A stretch of 28,145 nucleotides of DNA from Pseudevernia furfuracea. Taxonomy: Eukaryota; Ascomycota; Lecanoromycetes; Lecanorales; Parmeliaceae. Shown piece after piece: positions 9,865-20,399 of the stretch. The notes under the pieces were generated by a model. The model was given only the letters and a program-made list of their open reading frames with translations. It made no database searches and was not told where the DNA came from. Position numbers and translations under genes: made by a program. Each line of letters starts with the position of its first letter. Position 1 is the stretch's first letter. The DNA is taken from NCBI GenBank assembly GCA_022315425.1, contig JAIUPT010000049.1:1-28145 (forward strand), read 5' to 3'.

Positions 9865-10176
9865 TCTAGCCTCTACTCGTGCGGCCGAGGTTCGAATCAC
9901 GCACCAATCAGATGATGATGTGCACAGAGTTAGTCAGCCAATTAGATCACTCGTATCGGGGCTAGCTTGCCCAGTGAGAGACATCATCAAAAACAATTTT
10001 TCAAATATCAAATACTGAACGGATTCCTTTGCTTTCTTCTCTGAGCATGTCAAATAGAGGCTCTTAAAAAGCTCATGTGGTTTTCGTCAAAATCGAGGCG
10101 AGACGTGTGGTGGTTCAAGGCCTGCTAAAACATGATTGGCTCGTGATTCAAACCTCGGCCGCACGAGTAGGCCTAC
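9865..10176. mobile_element. MITE-like element, ~312 bp, with ~42-bp terminal inverted repeats
   Basis: The left end (9865-9910) reads CTACTCGTGCGGCCGAGGTT then YGAATCACG..CCAATCA, and the right end (10133-10176) is its inverted copy with few differences. The interior is non-coding. TA dinucleotides sit at both outer borders (TA-GCCT and GGCC-TA), compatible with a TA target duplication. The GGTTCGAATC string resembles a tRNA T-arm, but the flanking stem does not pair, so this is not a tRNA gene. Confidence 0.75.
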
Positions 10177-10389
10177 ACGTTGCTGCCTTCTCTTCTACAA
10201 CCTACATGCCTATAGACATAAGCTTTCGATAAGACTTAAATCCATATCTCAGACCATCTGACATCCTCGAGTCTATGCACATTGGCCACAGCATTGCCAA
10301 TGAAGCAAGGGCTCACCCATTTATCTTCCTGACACGAAAAGAGTCTTCCATCAGCACGCTCATCAATTGCCAGCCTTCTCTGCTCCCAT

Positions 10390-12100
10390 TTTCCAAGCCA
10401 CGAGCTTCTCCATACTCTCTATCCACGCAAAGGACACCATCCCCGTGTGCAAATCTTACTTCGCCATGGCGCGGTTTGCAATGCACTTGGTGATGATGAC
10501 TCGTCGTACTTGAACAAAGCTGGAGTCGACCCGGAAATCCTACGCCTTCTCATCGATCATAGCGCTGATGTAAACGGGCGGAAAGGAGCCTTTCATGTTT
10601 GACGTTATTGACGCTATGAAGCTCAATATTGTCAGCCGTTTGCTCCAGATGGCTACGGACTGCAATATCTTGATGAACGTTAAGTGAGCGTGAGAAATGT
10701 TTCGGATACACAAGGCATACTCCCCGGCCTATTCATCTCGAAAACACATGCGGAAAAATTCCCATTCATTTCGCTGCGAGCGCAAGATATAACACCCAAA
10801 CGTTCCGGCCAAGAATGATACCCATCACAGTATGCCTACTATAAGGCGGCGCCGACCCATTTAGGCTCTACAACAGTTTAGATCTTATTCTTCATGATCT
10901 CTGTAATCGCGGTGGCATTATCGAGCCCTTCCTGGAGATCCCGATTATAGATCTTGAAGCTCGAGACTCACATGTCGTACTTTAGTGCCCTTAATTCGCA
11001 CGTGACAAATGAATCAACTGGACAACATGAGGCTATACAGAACTCGTAGATGTGATTGAGCCGTCCAACGTTAGGATTCTGAGCCAACAGAGGCCTGAGC
11101 AGACGTATTCTCGTACCCCAGCGCTAGAAAACTCCCATGCTTATAAAAGCATAGACCTGAAGTGAAACGAAGCTATATACATGTAGAACAGGCGTGAATA
11201 CATATAAAACAGACGTGCGCGGGCGGGACGAAAGAATGCTATGCTCTGAAAGAGACCAATTCGAATGAAGAATCAAACGCTGGTGGAATGCAGCTACTTA
11301 TGCTGCTCCCAAATGAGACCTGTCCCCTAAGAACACGTCTACCAAATCCATGAATAGCATCAAACAAACCCCCCATGCGATATGCGATATTAAGGCCCAC
11401 TAACCCCCTGTCAAGCAGGGTCAAATCCTTGCGAACATTTCGAACAAGATGCTCAAGCGAGACATCGACTTGCTAGTATATCAACTCTCAGCTTCTGTTC
11501 TTCTCACACAAGCGGACGACAGTGGAAAGATGGCCTTGCCCTACGCCCTCGACAATCAGCATCTCTGGGCTATCGACACCCTCCTCGAAGAAGGCGCTGA
11601 CCCTGACCATGCGGATAAGGAGGGTATCATTGCTCTGCACCTGATGTCAAAATATCCAGCCTCGAATAAGAAGGCAGAATTCTACTTGAGAAGTTCTCGT
11701 CCCTGGAGATCCCAATCGACGTTCGCAACAGCAGTGGCGAGACCCCTTTGTGCATCTACATTGCTCATAGCACTCAACATCTAAAGCATCTTCCCCACTT
11801 CACAAACGCAGCGGCGAATCTTTTTGCGACAAATCACGAGGATCAGAATTTGCTGCATCTAATAGCAAGGAACGATGTAGCCCGAAATCCGGTTTGGCAA
11901 GGAATGGTCGAGGGAAAAGAAGGACCAGGAGGTTGAAGGATTCTGACACTTGATGGAGGAGGGACTGGATGTCACGAAGGAGGACGATGAGCAAAGGACA
12001 CCCTTGGATTTGGCTGTTGCGGCGGGAAATGAGCGGATTCTGGGGCTGTTTGAGAGGAGAGATAAGAATTGTCTATCTGAGCCAGTCTGCCATAAGGTTC
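10390..12100 (+). pseudogene. Ankyrin-repeat protein pseudogene, split by a repeat insertion
   Basis: Pieces of an ankyrin-repeat protein occur in order but in changing frames: V-Q-I-L-L-R-H-G-A-V (about 10445-10475), L-R-L-L-I-D-H-S-A-D-V-N (10540-10575), G-K-I-P-I-H-F-A-A-S-A (10752-10784) and G-A-D-P-F followed by I-I-E-P-F-L-E-I-P (10850-10950). Similarity breaks at about 10980, where a copy of the dispersed repeat sits, and resumes after 11421 with A-I-D-T-L-L-E-E-G-A-D-P-D (about 11570-11610), S-G-E-T-P-L (near 11735), Q-N-L-L-H-L-I-A-R (near 11850) and finally T-P-L-D-L-A-V-A-A-G-N-E-R-I (about 12000-12040). Stops and frame changes occur near 10600, 10690, 11690 and 11930. Ankyrin repeats bind other proteins, and fungal genomes carry many such genes with unknown partners. 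No start codon could be fixed. The gene is clearly dead. Confidence 0.8.
10981..11420 (+). repeat. Dispersed ~430-bp repeat, copy 2, inside the ankyrin pseudogene
   Basis: Same orientation as 5824-6249 and the same landmarks and end hairpin (CCCTG-tcaag-CAGGG at the 3' border). This copy has about 35 extra bases near 11185-11220. A TTATAAAAGCAT string (about 11140) resembles a TATA box, as an LTR promoter would have. Both borders fall inside a broken ankyrin frame, which argues that this is an insertion rather than a duplication of host flanks. Confidence 0.85.
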
Positions 12101-14003
12101 CGCATGAGCCACTAGATGCTTCAACATAAGAACCTGGCCTGCGTGTCTGTGTGAAAACAAATAGGAAGCTCCAGGCATGTGCAACTGGGTCAATCGTGAA
12201 CGTCTGATGTACACCCAACTGTAATCGAGAAACCATTGCGCTTGATTCGACTCGTCTGAATACTGAAGGTTGTTCAAGCCGCATAATCGTCTTCCTAAAT
12301 CGATGGGGATTTCAATCCCGAGCATCTGTCATTTCGATGAGTGATACCCTCACGCGTGATGAACGTAGTAGTCGTGCGTTTGGATTAATGAGTCATGAGA
12401 TTCCTCTTCGAGCATGGGAGCCAGAATTTCTATCGCCTGCGCTTCCTACATTTCTACATTTGTAGATTCCCCTGTTGTAGATTAGTACCATGTCGTCGAA
12501 TCTCCGCGGAGAAACGGGTCGTGCCGAGCATCTCCTTTCCTACACGTGCTTTTTCCAACTAAGCATTCTCTTGAGTAGGTTCAGACCAATGATGCAGCCC
12601 CCATTGCATTCGAGGCGTATAAAATAACAAACTAGGAGTGTACCTTTAGTCTCGACGGATCGCCCCTCAAATGGTCCGAGGTTGGACCTTCAACCTTCAA
12701 GGCTGCCCGAGAGATAAGTGGTCACATATCTGGCGGTCTGAGCTGTTGTGGATATCTAAGCCCGATTGCCACACATTGTGCAACAACAAGAGGGGATCAA
12801 GCACATAATGTCTCCCCGTTTAAACGATTACACCATAGATCTTGCGTGCTCACTGCCTGGTGTGCAGCTGTGGCAGGATGGCAAAGAAAGCCTTATCAAC
12901 ACCGATTCGTGCATCCCTGGGGTTAGCAAAAGCCAGCTCCGATTCGCTCAAGCGATAGCGCATAAGCAACAGGGTGATAAAGGAAAGAGGATAGAACTGT
13001 CCCGTGGGATCGAGGGATTGAAGATAGGTAAGAGACAAAGCCCTGAATTCTCAATTTGATCACAGTGATGAAAATACGGAAGCAATCAGAAGTGTGTTGA
13101 GGAAACAGGAGGAGGTGACGAAAGGGTGAGGAGGAAGATTGAGAGAGAGCGTATCTGGTATCTTACTTTACATACACGGGCTAACGGAAAAGACTTTTCA
13201 GCCTAGCGCCAAAGTGTAGCGGGACAAATCTGCTAATTCGGGTGATGCCGTGCCGCCCGTAGTCAAAGTAACCACTCACGTGACACGACGGCTCTTGACT
13301 CTTTTGAATCATCTTGAATCTGATTTGTCAAACATGCTACCACGATTGATCATCTCCCCAAACTATTATAGGAGGAAGTGCTTAGGGTTACTCGTTGTGC
13401 TTATTAACGTCAAGGTCCTGGAACAAAGATTGTGCAGCAGGCGTTTTTTTGATGAACGCCAGATGAGGTCTTCGCTTGGCCGAAGAAATCTCTGCGGAAA
13501 CATTTGCCACTCTACAGGAAAACAATGACGTGATAGAGGGTCTAGACCGATACTCTTATCGTCCTTCCACGAGCAACGGAGCTTCCTCATTGTGATCCAC
13601 TTCTTCCCTCTTTCGCCTCCCTGAGCAATCAATGAATTGGAACCCGTCTTCTCCCATGAAATGCACACGTCACTGAGGTATGCCACTGTGATCTCATTTA
13701 GTGTGATATTGGCAGATACTCGTTTGAGTAGTGTGGTGGGGTAGTTACGAATGTGTTGGAGGTCGAGGAAATTTCGGTTTCCATTGCGGCACTGGCAATG
13801 TGTTTAACATCTTCCACGCCTAGGTAGGCCCGAGACTTTGACGCTAATCGATTTGTAATCTTTTCCCTAGGCCTCGCTCCATATCATGTTTGAAAGCCAA
13901 TGTTCTGTCTGGCTGCCATTACCTCATGATGATCAGGCATTCCTCTAGGTTTGCCAGATAGATGTCAGCGCGGTGACCGAAAGCTGTAATGGCGGCTGCT
14001 GAC
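12101..14003. other. Long stretch without a supported gene
   Basis: Open frames such as 12766-13059 (+) and 13250-13528 (+) begin with TTG or GTG and match nothing I know. A minus-strand frame at 13366-13686 contains A-Y-L-S-D-V-C-I, faintly like a motif in HET-domain (heterokaryon incompatibility) proteins, but the rest does not support it. The section may be decayed gene remains. Its last part (13945-14003) could be the final intron and exon region of the C2H2 gene. Confidence 0.4.
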
Positions 14004-15149
14004 TTACGAGTACCCAACACCAGCGGCACCACAGTAACTGCCGTCGTCGCGGTTATTGCAGTAAGAACACTTCGATGATGCGAAAGGGTTGACGATACAG
14101 TACAGGCCTTTTGAGATGCAAGGCTGGCACGGGCTGGTTGATAGTCCTCCCCATTCCCAGGTTTTGAGTGCCATACGTGAGTGCTTTGTGGCGTTCTCTA
14201 GAGTCACACCAGTGAGATATGAAGGTCTGTCGATAGTACCGGAGTCGGGGAAGTACGGAATCTCTGTAAGGCCATGGATATTGCTCTTGTGCATTTGCAA
14301 TATCTCTCGACGTGCGAATACTTCAGGGCAGAGATCGCAGAAGAAGTAGTGGTGATCAAGAGATGTGTCCCAGCCTCGAGGAGTGTACGTTTGAGTGGAA
14401 AAAGGCTTTGGTAAATGAGAGTTGATTGTAGTTGGATCCAGAATCAAGTTTCGACTCTCGGCACTGACGATCATGCTGGCAGGTGGGATGGTGTGGAGGT
14501 TGGAATTGAGTCTCACGACTTGGCTTTGGTCTTCTGAAAGGATGGAATTGGTTTCAATAGTGCGCGAGTCGTGGTCACTAAGATCTGCCGTCAATGGTGA
14601 GTCTTTCGTTTTTGCAATTTTGCGTTGTGTTGATGTTGACTTCTTTGCTGGTTTCTTGCCATGGCTGATCCTATTGTGTCGGTTCAAGGATGAGATAACG
14701 GTGAACTTGGAGCCACACTTGTCGCATACTACACTACCAGTAGTCCCACGCGGTCTCTTTTTGTGAAAATCTTCAGCTGAATATGAAACGAACTTGGTGG
14801 TTTTGGTGTGTGCAGATGAGCGAGTATGAACCATGACAGCTTGAGATGCAGAAATCCCATGTTCTAAAGACAACGCGGGCGAAAGGGCTGGGGCGATTCG
14901 TCTGAGCATAGGGACTTCGAGCCCGGGATCCGGAGAGAAATGGTGTGGATTCGCGGTGGAAGAAGCCATCGCTTGAGCATCATGAGAAGGAGAGAAATAG
15001 GGATGGTTACTGGTAAGATGCTCTGGCGCGCGTAACTGAAACCCATCGTTTGCGTCCAAGGTGGAATGCAGACCGGTGTTAGCATTCGGCACGGGCGCGT
15101 ACTCGAAGCCGCTTTCTCGTGCTCTAGAATTGTGCGTGAAGTACGCCAT
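14004..15149 (-). CDS. C2H2 zinc-finger protein, likely transcription factor
   Basis: A 381-residue frame from the ATG at 15149. The N-terminal third is low-complexity (Ser/Pro/His-rich). Finger 1 is V-C-D-K-C-G-S-K-F with Cys142, Cys145, His158 and His163, followed by a basic Lys-rich patch (about 165-182). Finger 2 has Cys271, Cys274, His287 and His292. Near the C-terminus a six-Cys cluster (Cys341, 344, 351, 361, 364, 373; spacing C-x2-C-x6-C-x9-C-x2-C-x8-C) looks like a further metal-binding module. DNA binding in the nucleus is likely; targets are unknown. The stop TAA overlaps a perfect donor (TC-GTAAGT at 14007), and an intron 14007-13945 (63 nt, CTGAC branch, CCTAG acceptor) would replace the stop with about 20 more residues, so the real C-terminus is uncertain. 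No frame damage is seen. Confidence 0.85.
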   Translation of the reverse strand: MAYFTHNSRARESGFEYAPVPNANTGLHSTLDANDGFQLRAPEHLTSNHPYFSPSHDAQAMASSTANPHHFSPDPGLEVPMLRRIAPALSPALSLEHGISASQAVMVHTRSSAHTKTTKFVSYSAEDFHKKRPRGTTGSVVCDKCGSKFTVISSLNRHNRISHGKKPAKKSTSTQRKIAKTKDSPLTADLSDHDSRTIETNSILSEDQSQVVRLNSNLHTIPPASMIVSAESRNLILDPTTINSHLPKPFSTQTYTPRGWDTSLDHHYFFCDLCPEVFARREILQMHKSNIHGLTEIPYFPDSGTIDRPSYLTGVTLENATKHSRMALKTWEWGGLSTSPCQPCISKGLYCIVNPFASSKCSYCNNRDDGSYCGAAGVGYS

Positions 15150-17684
15150 GATCCCTGACGCGACCCTTCTTGGAAAGCACTTAGCTACTTGATGTTATGA
15201 TGTTGTTGATCTATTACGGAAGTGAAATGTAGCGTAAGGTGTGTTACATGCCAAGCCACTAGCAATTCAAAACACCAACACATGATTTGAAGACGTGTTG
15301 ATCATTGCACCGATGATGCGAAAGAGAGCAGCACGCAACATCTTGAGTAAGCTTGCTTCTTCAGTCAAACCCAGTTCTGCCTGCTGAAAATCGTCCTGAA
15401 TATCTGACTAAGCTTTCTTGTTTTGAGGAGATAGGACGAGCGCTGACCATCATTCGGAGGGAGTTAACTTTCGGTTTTCCCTCTTCGCTTTCCGCGTACG
15501 ACAACCATGTAGTAAAGCATGAGCAGGGCCAGCATTTCTTGAGGTCAGCCGCAGGATCTATTGGTATACTCTCCCTTACATGCCAGTCTTCATAGTCTGA
15601 AAGGAATTGCTACGTATATTTTCGGCACTTCTAGAAACGGAAGCGCCTCGCCTAAGATTTCTCTCTCCGTCGTGCTACTAGACCCAAGATTGTGGATCTT
15701 CTGCGCGCTTTTCTGAAGCACTTGGTCACTTTATTAAGGGCTAACGTCCGTTTTGCAACTCTGGGGGAACTGATTTCCAGTGGAGTGAGAGAGAAGTGCA
15801 TTTCGACAGTCCTTCTAGGGTCATTAGGATCGATGTGTCATGGCTTCCTATGACGCCTGGAAGTGGAAAGGAAGACGCTAGTTGCCGTGATGGCTATCCT
15901 CTTCCGACAGACCTTCTGTGGAAAGTATTGTTTGATGAAATCAGCCTTTGCTTCGGACTCAGGGGGTCGAAGCTAGTCTTTGACTGGTGATCTAGAGAAA
16001 AGAGGGGTTGTTCGGCGACAAGGAGATGAACGCGAAACTTGCTAAGCTACACGGGCAGATGAGGTTACTTCCAAGCCTAGACCTATATCACTGTAGATCG
16101 CTGCAGGGAACTCTTGACGTGCGTCACAAACCGTTTGTATCTCGAAATGCAAACAGGGTTCAACGACTTTCAGATATTCGAGTGTCAATTCATTCTCAAG
16201 GAGGACGCTCTGCGTAAAAAGGTGGCTCATGAAAACCCAAGTCTTGCACTCGATTGCTCGCCGCATCATTTCATTCTCTGTATTCCAAGCACAATTTTCG
16301 GAGATGGCAGGCACAATGCAGCCGAACTTTTCGGAAGGCGAGAATGAAGGTTGGCTAATGGGGGAAACTACTGCTTTACTGGCTTCTAAGTGAGCTGGCT
16401 TCTAAATGGGCGCTGGACGAGACACAGCAGGGTCTCAAGAAGACCTTCAGTTTTCCTACTTATGCCAAAGCCTTGGTGGTTTATTCCCTACCTCTTCGAA
16501 CTTCGGCTGAGATTTACGCAGGACTTCATACTCCGCATCGGCGTGGAAATCAAACTGCAAATTTACCATCCGGAACTTAGAAACGTACGGCTTTTCCTTA
16601 TTTCACTTTGAAGCAACATTCAAAAAACTGATTGCTTCACCTTAGAGCTATAAATCCGTATCCTGTCATTGAACGGCCCATAAGCCCCGAGGTCTCTCCT
16701 CAAAAGACATTTGCATGGCAAAATCATGCGATAATGAGGTAAATCTTTTTAGGACACCTAACTGGAAGAGAAAGTGAACAGAGGACTCTGATTGCGGTCA
16801 AGTAGATTCAAGATAAATACAACACTAGATCGGGGCTCTCGAATCGTCAAGATAAAACATACGCAGAGAGTCTAGATATCATCTGCAATCAAAGATTAAG
16901 AGGCAGTATATTTTGACAACTTCTGAAAATGCCGAAAGCGATATTGTGTAGGGAGAGCACCTTGATTATACCTTGCGAGCCATACGATTGTTTGATCCTT
17001 AGCAGCCGCGGAAAATTAATTCCTGAATACGCTTCAAAAAGAAGCTGCTCGTTCAAGACCGCCTCAACGAAATAACATTCGAAGTCCAACGATGACTTCG
17101 TTGAGACAGAAATAGATGTTCCTTAGTAACGCGATCTGATCGGCTTTCGCATACTTGAATATTCTCTCACTTTGATCTGTGCTGAGCCATACTCAAGCGT
17201 ACGACGAATTTTTCGGCATGCGCATATCATTAAATCCAGTCCAACAGGTGGCTTTGCGCCTCGGACGTCTGAAATAGATACTAAACTTCCTGATAAGGTC
17301 GAGTTCGGGTCTGCTGTACGCAAAGCTCTTGCAAACCATGGCTGGGGCGCGAAAAGCAATTTCTCGTCAAGCAGCCGCGGACCGAATTGCCGTCCGACAT
17401 GACAAATTGCAGAATGGGTAGTACCCTTTTTCACCATGAAAAAGACCGAATGCAAATTGAGTGGGGTGTAAAATTCGACTGGAAACGAAGCGTTGATATA
17501 ATTGACAAGGGGGCGTAGATGTCCTCAAAGGGCAAATTCGTGCTGCTAGGCCGTTGATGACCTTAGATCTTCAACGATACAGCACGCTTACACTTTTGTT
17601 TAAAGAAATCTATAACTGTTCGATTAGAGTAATTCTCACATTAAAGGTTTTTTGATTAAGGCTCTCATTGTTTAACAATAAGGG
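15150..17684. other. Long stretch without a recognised gene
   Basis: About 2.5 kb of roughly normal composition. Several frames of 60-110 codons exist (for example 16042-16314 minus and 17123-17455 minus), but those whose first codon I checked lack ATG and none shows a family signature. It may contain decayed genes or transposon remains. The upstream region of the C2H2 gene must lie within 15150-15600. Confidence 0.4.
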
Positions 17685-18883
17685 TTCTGATAGGTATACA
17701 TAGCCTTTTACTACATGTACATACCCTTTTACTACATGTACATACCCCTCTATTCTACCTACATTCCAAAGAAGACGCATCGCACTAAGCTACCCCACCA
17801 ACTCTCTAGAAAGTAAACCCTGAAAACGAGCCGACCGCAGAGTCATTTTGGTAAGAAAGTAGCTGAATGTAAGGGCCAGAAGACGGAGTAGAGATAGCCG
17901 TTCTTTTGAAGAAGCATTTAAAGAATTGTTTGAACATGACTTAAAGTAGCTGAAGTCTCTCCTATATAAAAAGCACTTGCAGACGGAATTTACGTGCTGC
18001 GCAGCGCAAATACTTGGAGAGGCTTTGACATCAATGAGTCAACACATTGTAAACAGCAGTATATATATGTATGTATGTATGTAGAGAAGGAAAAACGATA
18101 GGGCGACCGTTATATGCGACTCTCCTGCTTTGTCTCCATCATCACCTTCCAGCCTTCCAAAAATTGGGCAGAACCTCGGTTCCGGGGGGCAAATGAGAAT
18201 TTTTTGGTGTGGAACATCGACTGCACTCCCTGCACATAGCGATCTAGACGACTGAACTGTGCCCGAAACACGTCATCGATCGACTGACTGACAGATCTTA
18301 GCGCGCGAGACTTGTCCAGAAGAATGTGGTGTGGTGAGGTTTTGCCCGATGCCCGCAACTCAGCCCACTCTTGTCAGCCCATGCTGTCGAGGTATCTGAA
18401 GAAGGAGGACGAGGAGGACGAGGAGGAAGATGAGGTAGATGAGATAGATGTATGATGGAGGGTTGATAGTTGATCGAGGGTTGCTGGCGGTGAGGTGAAA
18501 GAAGAACGCCTGGACTCAAATGACTCAAATAACTCAAAAACACTATGTCCGAGGATTAGTCGGACCAGATGCTGGTTCTTAGCGTCAAGTCTGCTTATCT
18601 GCAGAGGTCCATGGCGGTTTGTCTTTGGTAGATTTTGAAAATGCAATTGCGTCAAATTGCGACGCATTGCGACGCCTTGCGTGGGGAGAGGATTCACTGA
18701 GACCCTTAAAGTTTCTATGGGACTTCGTGTCAAGTCTCTGATTTGCGGGCAAATTAGTCAGGCCGAATAGTGTTGGAAGGTATACTCATGTTACTAGCCT
18801 ATATCTACCTAGTAAGGAGGGGGTATGTACATGTAGTAAAAGGGTATGTACATGTAGTAAAAGGCTATGTATACCTATCAGAA
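17685..18883. mobile_element. 1.2-kb DNA element with ~64-bp terminal inverted repeats
   Basis: The left end 17685-17748 and right end 18820-18883 are inverted copies starting TTCTGATAGGTATACATAGC, then two tandem copies of CCTTTTACTACATGTACATA. The interior has no ATG-started transposase-like frame; it holds a short GTAT run (18067-18083) and a GAG/GAC-rich stretch (18395-18450). It fits a non-autonomous terminal-inverted-repeat transposon. If the ends are GGTATACATAGCC, the borders are TTCTGA-TA and TA-TCAGAA, a TA duplication in a palindromic target. The right border coincides with the start of the AT-rich block. Confidence 0.85.
18067..18083. repeat. Short (GTAT)n microsatellite
   Basis: Four units of TATG/GTAT after a TATATA run, inside the 1.2-kb inverted-repeat element. 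Confidence 0.7.
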
Positions 18884-19051
18884 TCCAATAATAAAGCTCG
18901 TCTCGAGCGTTTGTTAAAATTATCTTAGCGACACAAAGGCGGGTTATGGTACCGTAAATTTACGATTGAGTTACCGTAGTAGTGACGGGACGTTACACCC
19001 CAATATACTTGCCATTTGACAATGACAAATAACAATCGTGTATTTTAACAT

Positions 19052-19123
19052 ACGTCTCGATGACCTGAGACGTAACGCGATGTAATCGTTATATACATGC
19101 GACGTCTTCTCAAACGGAGACGT
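19052..19123. repeat. Paired ACGTCTY...GAGACGT hairpins at the edge of the AT-rich block
   Basis: ACGTCTC/GAGACGT arms at 19052-19058 and 19067-19073 are followed by GACGTCT/GAGACGT-type arms at 19101-19107 and 19117-19123. Both hairpins are followed by AAC, and further GACGTT or CGTAAC copies lie nearby (about 18985, 19135, 19150, 19165, 19205, 19250). This looks like a cluster of subterminal repeats of a transposon end. Confidence 0.5.
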
Positions 19124-20399
19124 AACAAAGAAGGGACGTTTATTACGCGTAACGTTTCATGATATCGAGACGTTAATTTAGATAAAGATTAAATGAGTTG
19201 TTATCGTAACATAGAAATAGTGGTTATTAGACAGTAGCATAGAATAAACGTAACTTATAATTTAACGATTCAGCTACTGTAAGATCAGAGAAGATCTGGA
19301 TGTTATCTATAATTTACTATTGCGCAGTTCGAGATTATTATTTTGAATTGCGGCAGCGCGCGACCAACTTAGCTTCTTTACATATCTGTCTTCTTCACAT
19401 ATCTACTTTATCACTATCTTTTAATTCTTCAAGTCACAATATGCTATATTATTAACTTAGTTTTAGTGTTGCGATTACGTCTCGACTATCTTCTGCTTCT
19501 CTTCTTCAATTTACTCTACTTAAAGATATTATAAACGTCAAGGAATTAACAATAGCTCTTGAACTTCTTCGAACTGTGTCGATTTGTTGAATTGTCGCAA
19601 CTGGAGCTAACGTTCATTATGAGATCTTGAGACTAATATCATATAGAGTTGAAGAGGTTCGATGTCAAAGAGGTCAACAATGAGCTCGTCGCTTAATATT
19701 TGAAACATGTCAATCTCGAGCATCGGCTCTGACTTATCCTGTCTCTTCGCTATCGCAATCTTGAAAAATACACGTGACTCTGAGTGGGCTAATAATGTTA
19801 TGATTAAGAGATCAGAGATTCGATCGAGAAAGTGAGTATAAAACTTTATAAAGTCGCTTATCTTGAATGTGTAGCGATGATCTGAAGGCCTGCGCTTATT
19901 CTTAATAAGGCTTTCAACGAGTTTATCGTAACCTCTGCTTATTCTAATGTGAAAGTTATTTTCTTATATCATCGAAAGCTCTCTGTTTCAAAATGCATTA
20001 CATTCTTAATCTCATAGTCTTGAGCCCAAGCCGCTCTCAGTCATGTCTTAAATTGAGATGTTATTAACACTGTGTCGAAGAGGCGAAAAGACAAGCTCAA
20101 AATCGTTTTACAGTACTTCATAGATAAGCGACCTATTGCGATAACAGCTCTATGTAGACTATTCGAATTTAAGACGATTAAATTATCGTTTTTATACTCA
20201 TCTAAAGAGTCGCGAAGTGAGTGCTATTCAGACTTCGTAAATAGGGTTTTGAAAAGAGTGAGACAGTTGCGATAAAGCTCTTGAATAATTGAGATAATTT
20301 GAGAATCGTCTGTCTCGAAGTCATTTATTAGAATAAGACGAATACTCTATCGTAGACTTTTATAAGCAAGCAGTAGTCGTTCAACTTTAATATAATTGA

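Noticed and set aside
9885..9906. Possible tRNA gene (GGTTCGAATC, like a T-arm, followed by ..CACCA)
   Set aside because: The bases around the loop do not form a T-stem, no D-arm or anticodon arm precedes it, and the same string recurs inverted at 10143-10160 as part of a terminal inverted repeat.
5800..9995. Shared 15-mer GAGAGACATCATCAA at about 5800 and 9978
   Set aside because: Flanks do not match beyond a few bases, so I treat it as chance or a very short remnant.
5824..11420. Full-length LTR retrotransposon with ~430-bp LTRs
   Set aside because: The 4.7 kb between the repeats holds cupredoxin and b561 genes and an ankyrin fragment, with no gag, reverse transcriptase or integrase and no primer-binding site seen. 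The repeats may still be solo LTRs.
12766..13059. 97-codon ORF as a gene
   Set aside because: It starts with TTG, has no ATG upstream in frame that I found, and no recognisable features.
13366..13686. HET-domain (heterokaryon incompatibility) gene fragment
   Set aside because: Only A-Y-L-S-D-V resembles the family; the expected neighbouring motifs are absent in all frames I read, and I could not extend the match.
18374..18733. 119-codon minus ORF with a Ser run inside the 1.2-kb element
   Set aside because: The first codon is TTG and the Ser run comes from a simple GAG/GAC repeat. Nothing like a transposase is visible.
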